Shown here: positions 1-5,482 of the stretch, piece by piece
Numbering within the stretch: position 1 is the first letter of the stretch
How the letters are laid out: every line of letters starts with the position of its first letter
Assembly: GCA_003485885.1 (NCBI GenBank)
Contig: DNHM01000068.1
Location: 638 to 6,691, forward strand
Direction: 5' to 3'
Origin: Acidimicrobiaceae bacterium
Lineage (GTDB): Bacteria > Actinomycetota > Acidimicrobiia > Acidimicrobiales > UBA10347
DNA length: 6,054 nucleotides
The notes under the pieces: generated by a model
What the model was told of the DNA's origin: nothing
The model's input: only the letters and a program-made list of their open reading frames with translations
Databases searched by the model: none
Made by a program: the position numbers and the translations under genes

Positions 1-1
1 G

Positions 2-1669
2 CAGGCGCACAGTGGGCAGGTTGGTTTCGTGTACGAACATGCGCTGCAAGGTTTCTCGATGACGATGTCGCCCCAAGCGGCAGCTGCTCTGGCCCGTAAT
101 CCGCGGGTTGCGTACATCGAGACCAATGACACCGTGACCATCGCCCAGTCGACGACCGGCCAGTCGACACCAACCGGGATCACGCGAATCTTGACCGACA
201 CGACCGCTGTCGATATCGACTCAAACGATGACTACCGCGTCGATGTCGATGTGGCAGTTATCGACACCGGTGTCGATTTCGAACACCCCGATCTCAATGT
301 CGCTGGCGGCGTTACCTGTAGCCAGCCCAACAAGGGTCCACGGCGGTTGCGAACCGCGTCGTGCTCCCCCGGCGGCGACGACGATCACTATCACGGCACA
401 CACGTGGCCGGCACGATCGGTGCACTCGACAACAACTTTGGTGTGGTCGGGGTGGCCCCAGGGGCCCGCATCTGGGCGGTAAAGGTGCTCGATTCGAACG
501 GGAGTGGCTCTGAGGCCATGGTGGTCGCTGGCATCGATTGGGTCACAGGGATGGCCGGCACGATCGAAGTGGCGAACATGAGTCTCGGCGGAAGTGGTGA
601 CAGCCGAGCTGAGTACGACGCCATCCAGGGTGCTGTTAACGCCGGGGTTGCATTCGCGGTTGCGGCCGGAAATAACGGCGCCGACGCCGATGGCTACAGC
701 CCGGCCCGGTTCGACAATGTGTTGACCGTTTCGGCTCTCGCCGACTTCGATGGTCAGGCTGGCGGCTCCGCCGATCCAGCAGGCACATCAGGCACGTACT
801 GCCGAGTTGATCAGGACGACACACTCGCCGACTTCTCCAACTGGGGCCCAAGGGTCGACCTTGCGGCACCGGGCGTGTGTATCGAGTCGACGTACCCGAT
901 CGAACGGGGCAGTTATGGCACGATCTCGGGAACATCGATGGCATCACCACACGCTGCCGGTGCGCTCGCTCTGCTCGCAAGTAATACCCTGCCGGCTCGC
1001 GACGCTGCCGCCGTCGACGCTCTCTATGCCACGGTGATCGGTGCTGGTAACGACGTCTGGGCCGACGAGTCTGGCGACGGCACGAAGGAACCGCTGCTCG
1101 ATGTGAGAGATGTGGACATCTTCGCCCCAACGCTGATTCCCACCGTTTCAACCGACGCCGCACCTACGGTCACCATCAGCAGTCCGTTCGATGGTCAGCA
1201 GTTCGAGTCCGCCGTCTCGATCTCGTTTGCAGCATCGGCGACCGACCCCGAACAGGGCAACCTCAGTGGAAGTATCGTCTGGAGCTCATCCAGCTTTGAT
1301 ACAAGGACCGCAAGCTCATTCAGCATGGTTCTGCCTGCTGGTTCACACACCATCACCGCCACAGTCACCGACTCAGCCGATAACACCGACTCTGACTCGG
1401 TCACCATCACCGTGCAACCGTTGAGTACCGGTGGTCTTGTACTCACGGTGAACGAGTACAAGGTCAGAGGGATCCAGTGGGCGGAACTGACCTGGACGGG
1501 GGCGACGGGTAGCATTGATTTGTATCGCGATGACGAACCGGTTAATGGTTTCAATGGCGCCGGGGTCTCCGGGAGTTTTGACGACACGACCGGACTCAAG
1601 GGCGGCGGCACTGCCACCTACAAGTTGTGCGACACGGTGAAATGCGACGAGGTCACCGCCACCTGGTGA
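2..1669 (+). CDS. Secreted subtilisin-like serine protease (peptidase S8), 5' end outside the window
   Basis: Endopeptidase of the subtilase family, expected to be exported and self-processed. The frame is open from base 2, so the first GTG/ATG codons (29, 59) are internal and the signal peptide and start lie upstream. Numbering from the GTG at 29: residues 1-35 are the tail of an inhibitor-I9 propeptide (NPRVAYIE motif). The catalytic domain spans about 45-365, with Asp79 (VIDTGVD), His122 (HGTHVAG), substrate-binding SLGG (185-188), oxyanion Asn215 (AAGNNG) and nucleophile Ser303 (GTSMASP), so the triad is intact. Residues about 378-463 form an Ig-like beta module rich in Thr/Ser/Val. Residues about 469-546 form a second beta module ending in a CxxxxC pair, of a kind I recall from other secreted S8 proteases. 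Six cysteines lie in likely pairs (97/112, 258/284, 534/539), which suits an extracellular enzyme. The family is very secure; the substrate and the roles of the C-terminal modules are unknown. Confidence 0.95.
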   Translation, partial: QAHSGQVGFVYEHALQGFSMTMSPQAAAALARNPRVAYIETNDTVTIAQSTTGQSTPTGITRILTDTTAVDIDSNDDYRVDVDVAVIDTGVDFEHPDLNVAGGVTCSQPNKGPRRLRTASCSPGGDDDHYHGTHVAGTIGALDNNFGVVGVAPGARIWAVKVLDSNGSGSEAMVVAGIDWVTGMAGTIEVANMSLGGSGDSRAEYDAIQGAVNAGVAFAVAAGNNGADADGYSPARFDNVLTVSALADFDGQAGGSADPAGTSGTYCRVDQDDTLADFSNWGPRVDLAAPGVCIESTYPIERGSYGTISGTSMASPHAAGALALLASNTLPARDAAAVDALYATVIGAGNDVWADESGDGTKEPLLDVRDVDIFAPTLIPTVSTDAAPTVTISSPFDGQQFESAVSISFAASATDPEQGNLSGSIVWSSSSFDTRTASSFSMVLPAGSHTITATVTDSADNTDSDSVTITVQPLSTGGLVLTVNEYKVRGIQWAELTWTGATGSIDLYRDDEPVNGFNGAGVSGSFDDTTGLKGGGTATYKLCDTVKCDEVTATW

Positions 1670-1926
1670 CCGTCTGAGCCGCAGTGCTGAGTCGACACGT
1701 GTGAAGTGTCGTTCACCGGACTCCCATGTCACAACGGCATATAGCCCCCAAAGTCCCGGTTGTTGTTATGCGCGACGTTCACGACGTGCAACGATTGAGA
1801 TGTCTCGGCCAGTTGACGAGGTCCGAGTGAAGCCGGGGGGCGAAGACATGGCAGATGAAGCGGCAACGGCAGTGGGATCGCGCGTCATCGATCTGACCGT
1901 CCGACGTACCCACAGGCGGTGATCCG
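1670..1926. other. Intergenic spacer between the protease and livH
   Basis: This 257-bp spacer separates two genes on the same strand and probably carries the end of the protease transcript and the livHM promoter. A perfect 6-bp inverted repeat (CGACAC at 1693-1698, GTGTCG at 1706-1711, 7-nt loop) lies 23 nt after the protease stop. It has no T-run after it, so it is only a weak terminator candidate. Other small structures are a direct repeat CGACGT at 1773-1778 and 1782-1787, and GAGA-TG-TCTC at 1797-1806. I cannot identify a convincing -35/-10 pair or a riboswitch. A 24-codon ATG frame (1848-1922) ends 4 nt before livH, but nothing in it supports a real protein. Confidence 0.6.
1914..1919 (+). 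promoter_or_regulatory. Probable ribosome binding site of livH
   Basis: AGGCGG lies 7 nt upstream of the GTG at 1927. It is a partial match to the Shine-Dalgarno consensus at a suitable distance, and it supports this GTG as the start because the encoded N-terminus also aligns with where LivH proteins usually begin. Confidence 0.5.
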
Positions 1927-2892
1927 GTGGATCTCTTCTTACAACGGTGCTTCGACGGGTTGTTCAACGGTGCGATCTACGCATCGCTTGCACTTGCACT
2001 CGTCATGTTGTTTCGGGCCACCGGGCTGTTGAACTTCGCCCTCGGCGAAATCGGTATGGTCGGTGGGTACACCTCACTCGTCATGTTGACCCCGGCCGCG
2101 GCGGCCGCGGGTGGTGGCGGTTTCGTTTTTCCCGTGGCCGGAACCTCGCTGGTCTCGTGGCTGCCGGGTCACCCGTACCCGGTGGTGGTCGCCATTGGCT
2201 TCGGTGTAATAGCCAGCGCGTTACTTGGTGTGCTGCTTCAACGACTTGTGTTGTATCGACTACGCAATCGATCCGACTTCGTAAAAGTCAACGCAACTAT
2301 TGCCCTGCTCCTCGCGCTTGCCGGTCTGGTGACCGAGGTATGGGGAGGCCTGTCACAGCGGTATCCGTCGGTGTTTCCCGATGATCCAGGCGACTATATA
2401 GACGTGTTCGGTGGCCGGCTTCGGTACACCACACTCGGCGCATGGGCAGTGCAATTAGCGTTGCTGTTGCTTCTCGGGGCACTCATCAACCGAACAAAAA
2501 CCGGCCTGGCGTTCCGAGCAATTACCAGCAACGCCGAAGCCGCGTCGCTTATGGGTATCCCGGTGCAACGAACGCTGGCGATCGGGTGGGCGGTCTCGTG
2601 TGGCATCGGTGCACTTGCGGTTTCCATTGTTGCTGCGTCGACGATTCTGCGACCGGGGATGATGGTGACCGTGCTCATTCTGGCGTTCGCGGCAGCAACG
2701 ATCGGCGGCCTGGACAGCCCCAAGGGTGCGGTGATGGGAGGTGTGATCGTCGGTCTCACCCAGTCGCTCGTACCGGGCTACACGCCGTTCCCCAGTGAAC
2801 TCGCGGTCGTGCCGCCATTTCTTGCCATGACAATCCTGTTGATGTTCCGGCCAACCGGACTGTTTGGCACCGCACGAGTGGTCCGGGTATGA
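1927..2892 (+). CDS. livH: Branched-chain amino acid ABC transporter permease LivH
   Basis: Inner-membrane permease of the LivH subfamily (HAAT importers). It pairs with LivM to form the channel for leucine/isoleucine/valine or related amides and carboxylates. At 321 residues it is slightly longer than the usual ~290-310. Visible family marks: the N-terminal GLFNGAIYASLALALVM segment (11-27), the NFALGEIGMVGGY motif (36-48), the cytoplasmic loop that contacts the ATPase (RTKTGLAFRAITSNAEAASLMGI, 189-211, read in two parts), and the late AAATIGGLDSPKGAVMGG stretch (255-272). Several hydrophobic segments cover most of the chain. Residues 56-65 are a low-complexity Ala/Gly run encoded partly by a 9-bp tandem duplication, and this insert explains some of the extra length. 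The start is GTG. The stop overlaps the livM start (ATGA), which implies translational coupling. The true substrate cannot be read from the permease alone. Confidence 0.93.
   Translation: MDLFLQRCFDGLFNGAIYASLALALVMLFRATGLLNFALGEIGMVGGYTSLVMLTPAAAAAGGGGFVFPVAGTSLVSWLPGHPYPVVVAIGFGVIASALLGVLLQRLVLYRLRNRSDFVKVNATIALLLALAGLVTEVWGGLSQRYPSVFPDDPGDYIDVFGGRLRYTTLGAWAVQLALLLLLGALINRTKTGLAFRAITSNAEAASLMGIPVQRTLAIGWAVSCGIGALAVSIVAASTILRPGMMVTVLILAFAAATIGGLDSPKGAVMGGVIVGLTQSLVPGYTPFPSELAVVPPFLAMTILLMFRPTGLFGTARVVRV
2093..2110 (+). repeat. Perfect 9-bp tandem duplication inside livH
   Basis: CGGCCGCGG occurs twice back to back (2093-2101 and 2102-2110). Nine bases keep the frame, and the duplication extends a run of alanines (about residues 57-61) that leads into a glycine run in an extracytoplasmic or loop region between membrane segments. 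The unit is also nearly self-complementary, so it can form a very GC-rich hairpin. It looks like replication slippage without obvious function. Confidence 0.8.
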
Positions 2893-3839
2893 ACCGCTAC
2901 ACCGGCGCCGCTGCGCTGACCGCCGCGGTGGTGCTGCCGATGATCGTGGATCGAGGCCTACTCGAGGACTTCTCCCGGGTATTCGTGCTCATACTGGCCG
3001 TGCTCGGCGTGCACCTCCTGACCGGTACCACTGGCCTCATCTCGCTTGGCCATGGCATCTTCGTTGGTATCGGCGCTTTTTCGATGGCCAATCTGCTTGA
3101 CCAGAACCTCCCGGTTGTTGTGGCTCTGGTTATCGCCACCGCAATGGCTGGCATGGCTGGCGTGATCGTCGCGCTGCCTTCACTGCGGGTACGTGGGCCC
3201 TATCTCGCTCTAATCACGTTGGGTTTGGCGGTCATGTTCCCGCCAATCGGTCGACGGCTTGGCCGGTTCACCGGTTCCGCACTTGGCCGCACGGTGGATG
3301 TTGGCGGGTTCGACCCGCCCGACTTCCTGCGACTCGACGACCACCCCCATATCTGGAACTACGTGGTCTGCCTGATCGTGGTCGCGGGGTGGTTCCTGCT
3401 CACCAGGAATCTACTGAACAGTCGCATCGGCAGGGCGATCCGGGCAACCAAGGATCACGAACATGCCGCAGCTGCGTTTGGCATCAATGTCGCACTGGCA
3501 AAGACCGGCACCTTCGCCATTTCTGCAGCCATGGCGGGCACCGCGGGGGCGCTCCAAGCCATCATCGATCCGTATCTGAACACGAATGATTACGACTGGA
3601 CGTTCTCACTCAAGCTGTACACGTCCGCAGTGATCGGTGGGCTCGGATCCTTGTTGGGTGCGGTCGTGGGCGCGGTGATCTATGTAGGACTGCCGTGGCT
3701 TAACGAGTTTCTGGGCTTACTCGATAGCCCGTCGCTGGCGTTTGGCCTTGGGCTCCTGATCGTGATCATGGTGGCGCCCAATGGCGTCGTTGGTCTCTTG
3801 CCCCGTTTCAGCAAGAAACCGAATTCGGAAACCAGCTAG
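2889..3839 (+). CDS. livM: Branched-chain amino acid ABC transporter permease LivM
   Basis: Second membrane permease of the HAAT importer, partner of LivH. It has 316 residues, a normal length. The start ATG overlaps the livH TGA by 4 nt. Family marks: LLTGTTGLISLGHGIFVGIGAF (43-64, the LivM 'GxxSLGHxxFxGxGA' motif, read in two parts), LPSLRVRGPYLALITLGLA (96-114), the ATPase-contacting loop SRIGRAIRATKDHEHAAAAF (178-197) followed by GINVALAKTGTFAISAAMAG (198-217), and the late AVIGGLGSLLGAVVGA segment (247-262). It is strongly hydrophobic with multiple membrane spans and a short polar C-terminus (KKPNSETS). No livG/livF ATPase or livK/livJ binding protein follows: the next gene is convergent. 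The permease pair must therefore use ATPases and a receptor encoded elsewhere, or upstream of this window. Identity is secure; substrate is unassigned. Confidence 0.94.
   Translation: MNRYTGAAALTAAVVLPMIVDRGLLEDFSRVFVLILAVLGVHLLTGTTGLISLGHGIFVGIGAFSMANLLDQNLPVVVALVIATAMAGMAGVIVALPSLRVRGPYLALITLGLAVMFPPIGRRLGRFTGSALGRTVDVGGFDPPDFLRLDDHPHIWNYVVCLIVVAGWFLLTRNLLNSRIGRAIRATKDHEHAAAAFGINVALAKTGTFAISAAMAGTAGALQAIIDPYLNTNDYDWTFSLKLYTSAVIGGLGSLLGAVVGAVIYVGLPWLNEFLGLLDSPSLAFGLGLLIVIMVAPNGVVGLLPRFSKKPNSETS
3144..3161 (+). repeat. Perfect 9-bp tandem duplication inside livM
   Basis: ATGGCTGGC is repeated back to back (3144-3152, 3153-3161), in frame, encoding Met-Ala-Gly twice at residues 86-91 inside a hydrophobic segment. 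It is a small in-frame slippage product, comparable to the one in livH. Confidence 0.75.
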
Positions 3840-3860
3840 TACGGATATATCTGTCAGAGC

Positions 3861-3891
3861 GGGATGGGTGCCGGTGCCGATAACCCACCCC
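3861..3891. terminator. GC-rich hairpin between convergent livM and CBS gene
   Basis: GGGATGGGT (3861-3869) pairs with ACCCACCCC (3883-3891) over 9 positions with one A-C mismatch around a 13-nt loop. It sits in the 61-bp space where livM (ending at 3839) and the CBS gene (ending at 3901, opposite strand) converge, the expected place for a shared bidirectional terminator. No T-run follows on either strand, so it is not a classical intrinsic terminator; it could act as a U-tract-less terminator or simply be GC-rich spacer. Confidence 0.4.
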
Positions 3892-3900
3892 CTCTGGTAG

Positions 3901-4320
3901 CTACAGCAGGTCGCCCAGTTGCTGGATCAAGTCGGTGCTGGTCACGATGCCAACAAGGTCGCCACCGTCGTCGACGACAAGCACGGAATGTACGGCACCG
4001 TTCGACATGTGATCGACAGCGATGCGGAGTGGTTCGTCTTGTTTCACCGTGATCAGCTCGGTAGACATGGCGTCTTCAAGCGTGAACTGGTGGTCAAGGA
4101 ACGTGCGGAGCATACGGTCATCGCTGCCCTCAATGTCGTAGACCAACTTCAAGATGTCGGTAGCCGAGATCAACCCGACCGGCGTGGCGCCATTCACCAC
4201 TGGCACATGATGGAATGATTGCGATTGCAGCATTCCGTACACATCAGAGATTGCTTGACCGATGTGAACCGTCACCGGGTCGGTGGTCATGACATCTGCG
4301 AGTTTTGGTTTGTTCTTCAC
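3901..4320 (-). CDS. Stand-alone CBS-pair domain protein
   Basis: A small (139 aa) cytosolic protein made only of two CBS domains, a Bateman module that normally binds adenosine nucleotides or related ligands. CBS1 covers about 8-61 and CBS2 about 81-137. Each has the V/I-M-T/S-x-D/E-x-I/V-T entry motif (VMTTDPVTV at 10-18, AMSTELITV at 84-92) and the ribose-binding exit motif G-L-I-S-A-T-D (Asp55) or G-I-V-T-S-T-D (Asp130). Both sites look competent. The two domains are joined by an acidic linker (DIEGSDDR, 62-69). No catalytic or DNA-binding domain is attached, so the partner is unknown. It lies 116 bp downstream of oleD on the same strand, and a hairpin in between suggests it may be a separate unit. 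The chosen GTG (4318-4320) is the only suitable start that keeps the first CBS strand; a GAAGGGG run abuts it too closely for a normal ribosome binding site. Family assignment is firm, function is not. Confidence 0.88.
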   Translation of the reverse strand: MKNKPKLADVMTTDPVTVHIGQAISDVYGMLQSQSFHHVPVVNGATPVGLISATDILKLVYDIEGSDDRMLRTFLDHQFTLEDAMSTELITVKQDEPLRIAVDHMSNGAVHSVLVVDDGGDLVGIVTSTDLIQQLGDLL

Positions 4321-4391
4321 CCCTTCACCATGGCGTGTTCCACACCATTCGCGCAGGGCACAAGGTCACAAAAACGGGGTGAATGACCTGC

Positions 4392-4412
4392 CATCTTCCT
4401 GTGGGGAAGATG
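4392..4412 (-). terminator. Hairpin after oleD
   Basis: A perfect 8-bp inverted repeat, CATCTTCC (4392-4399) and GGAAGATG (4405-4412), with a 5-nt loop, begins 24 nt past the oleD stop on the minus strand. The nearest T-run on that strand (TTTTT, 4370-4374) is 17 nt beyond the stem, too far for a textbook terminator. It may end or stabilise the oleCD transcript 3' end, or attenuate read-through into the CBS gene. Confidence 0.4.
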
Positions 4413-4436
4413 TCGACCATTTGGGTGAGGTCCGGG

Positions 4437-5414
4437 TCAGCGATCCTGTCCCGTGCGAAACCACGCAGCGAGCCGGCCGAAGCCGTCGTCGATGGACACG
4501 GTTGGTGTCCAACCCAGCAGAGTGTGTGTTTCGCGTTGGTCGTACCAGTGGGCGGTGCTCAACTGTTCGGCCAGGAAACGAGTCATTGGCGGGTCCCTGG
4601 TGAGACGAGCTGCAGCCCACGCAGCGTCGACCATGCTTCCGCCAGCCTTGGCCACCCATGTCGGAACACCTCGGAGAGGAAGTTCGAAACCAGCGGCGTG
4701 GCACAACCCTCGCAGGAGTTCAGCAACTGGTCGAGGTTCGCCGTTGGAGATGACCAGGGCTCGACCGTCGATGATCTCGGCCTGTTCGAGTGATGCGGCG
4801 ATGGCATCGGCGGCATTGTCGACATAGGTCGAGTCGACCAGAGCAGCGCCGGAACCGATCAGGCGTAGTGAGCCGGACGCAGCTCGACCAATGATCCGAG
4901 CTACGAGCTGTTCATCACCCGGGCCCCACACCAGATGGGGTCGTAGCGAAGCGACGAGCATGTCGCTGCCGGATTGCGTGAGTACGAGTTGTTCGGCTTC
5001 GGCCTTGCTCCGGGCGTAGTGCGTTTTGGTGGTGCTGGGGTCAGCAGGCAACGCACTCGTACCGACGTGGGCGGCACCGGAACTGGCGACAGCGGGAGAC
5101 GACACATAGATGAATCGGGTGACACCAGCCTGGCGGCTGGCCTCGAGCAGGTTGCGGGTGCCTTCTACGTTGACATCCCAAAAGTCAGACCATCGGCCGG
5201 TAGGCGAGACCTTCGCAGCCAGATGGACGATCGCATCTTGACCTTTGACTGCAGCTTGTATCCCCTGGTGGTCAGTGATGTCGCCCAGGATCTCGGCACA
5301 CGTGAGCCCACTCGGCCGACGTTGCAAGACGGTCACGGTGTGGCCGTTGCGTTCGATCGTCTGTGCAACCGAGCGGCCAAGCATGCCGCTCGCGCCAGTC
5401 ACCAAAACCCTCAT
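4437..5414 (-). CDS. oleD: Extended SDR oxidoreductase, probable OleD (2-alkyl-3-oxoalkanoate reductase)
   Basis: NAD(P)-dependent reductase of the 3-beta-HSD/epimerase-like extended SDR group. OleD reduces the 2-alkyl-3-keto acid made by OleA to the 2-alkyl-3-hydroxy acid used by OleC in long-chain olefin synthesis. At 325 residues it has the usual length. It shows the cofactor motif TGASGMLG (6-13), the D-x-x-D region GDIT (44-47), VHLAAKVS (63-70), NVEGTRNLL (82-90), the Ser region YVSSPAV (103-109), the catalytic YxxxK (YARSK, Tyr133/Lys137) and RPHLVWGPGD (158-167). The C-terminal half holds the substrate-binding part. Assignment as OleD rather than another 3-beta-HSD-like enzyme depends mainly on the adjacent oleC. 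The ATG at 5412-5414 is the only in-frame start before a TGA in the repeat upstream. It has no Shine-Dalgarno sequence and its ATGA overlaps the stop of an upstream mini-ORF, so translation probably depends on coupling from oleC. Confidence 0.78.
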   Translation of the reverse strand: MRVLVTGASGMLGRSVAQTIERNGHTVTVLQRRPSGLTCAEILGDITDHQGIQAAVKGQDAIVHLAAKVSPTGRWSDFWDVNVEGTRNLLEASRQAGVTRFIYVSSPAVASSGAAHVGTSALPADPSTTKTHYARSKAEAEQLVLTQSGSDMLVASLRPHLVWGPGDEQLVARIIGRAASGSLRLIGSGAALVDSTYVDNAADAIAASLEQAEIIDGRALVISNGEPRPVAELLRGLCHAAGFELPLRGVPTWVAKAGGSMVDAAWAAARLTRDPPMTRFLAEQLSTAHWYDQRETHTLLGWTPTVSIDDGFGRLAAWFRTGQDR

Positions 5415-5482
5415 AGGCCCAGACGCTTCATAGACACTGGGATCTCATAGACACTGGGATCTCATAAACACTGGGTTCTCAT
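5411..5482 (-). promoter_or_regulatory. Relay of four overlapping six-codon mini-ORFs linking the oleC stop to the oleD start
   Basis: The oleC TGA (5479-5481) overlaps an ATG at 5480-5482. From there four reading frames follow: 5462-5482 (MRTQCL), 5445-5465 (MRSQCL), 5428-5448 (MRSQCL) and 5411-5431 (MKRLGL). Each is six codons plus TGA, and each stop overlaps the next ATG as ATGA; the last stop (5411-5413) overlaps the oleD ATG (5412-5414). That makes five consecutive ATGA junctions. I see no Shine-Dalgarno sequence before any of them. Terminating ribosomes could pass along by reinitiation, or slide directly to oleD. That the overlaps exist is seen in the sequence; that they regulate oleD is inference. 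Confidence 0.6.
5415..5482 (-). repeat. 17-bp tandem repeat, four units, between oleC and oleD
   Basis: Read on the coding (minus) strand, the units are ATGAGAACCCAGTGTTT (5482-5466), ATGAGATCCCAGTGTCT (5465-5449), the same 17-mer again (5448-5432), and a diverged ATGAAGCGTCTGGGCCT (5431-5415). Units 2 and 3 are identical, unit 1 differs at two positions, and unit 4 matches units 2 and 3 at 9 of 17 positions, including the leading ATGA. The identical copies suggest recent slippage duplication. There are no spacers, so it is not a CRISPR array, and 17 bp is not a codon multiple, so it is not an in-frame protein repeat. Confidence 0.95.

Noticed and set aside
29..31. GTG at 29 as the real start of the protease
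   Set aside because: The frame is open to the left edge and the residues around it belong to the middle of an I9 propeptide; a start here would leave no signal peptide and a broken propeptide.
636..1163. 175-codon open frame on the - strand opposite the protease
   Set aside because: The translation is dominated by Arg/Ser/Pro and shows no domain, while the + strand frame carries the protease oxyanion and catalytic Ser motifs.
1701..1922. 73-codon GTG frame between the protease and livH
   Set aside because: The frame stays open back into the protease gene, its translation lacks motifs, and no ribosome binding site precedes it; it is most likely non-coding.
1670..1926. Riboswitch or attenuator before livH
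   Set aside because: No long paired structure, no anti-terminator arrangement and no branched-chain codon run was found by eye.
4974..5450. 158-codon open frame on the + strand opposite oleD
   Set aside because: Its translation is Arg/Gly-rich without recognisable motifs and it lies over a well-supported SDR on the minus strand; it is an antisense shadow of GC-rich coding sequence.
5415..5482. CRISPR array or iteron cluster
   Set aside because: The units are contiguous with no spacers and only 17 bp long, and nothing nearby encodes Cas or replication initiator proteins. An iteron-like protein-binding role cannot be excluded but has no support.
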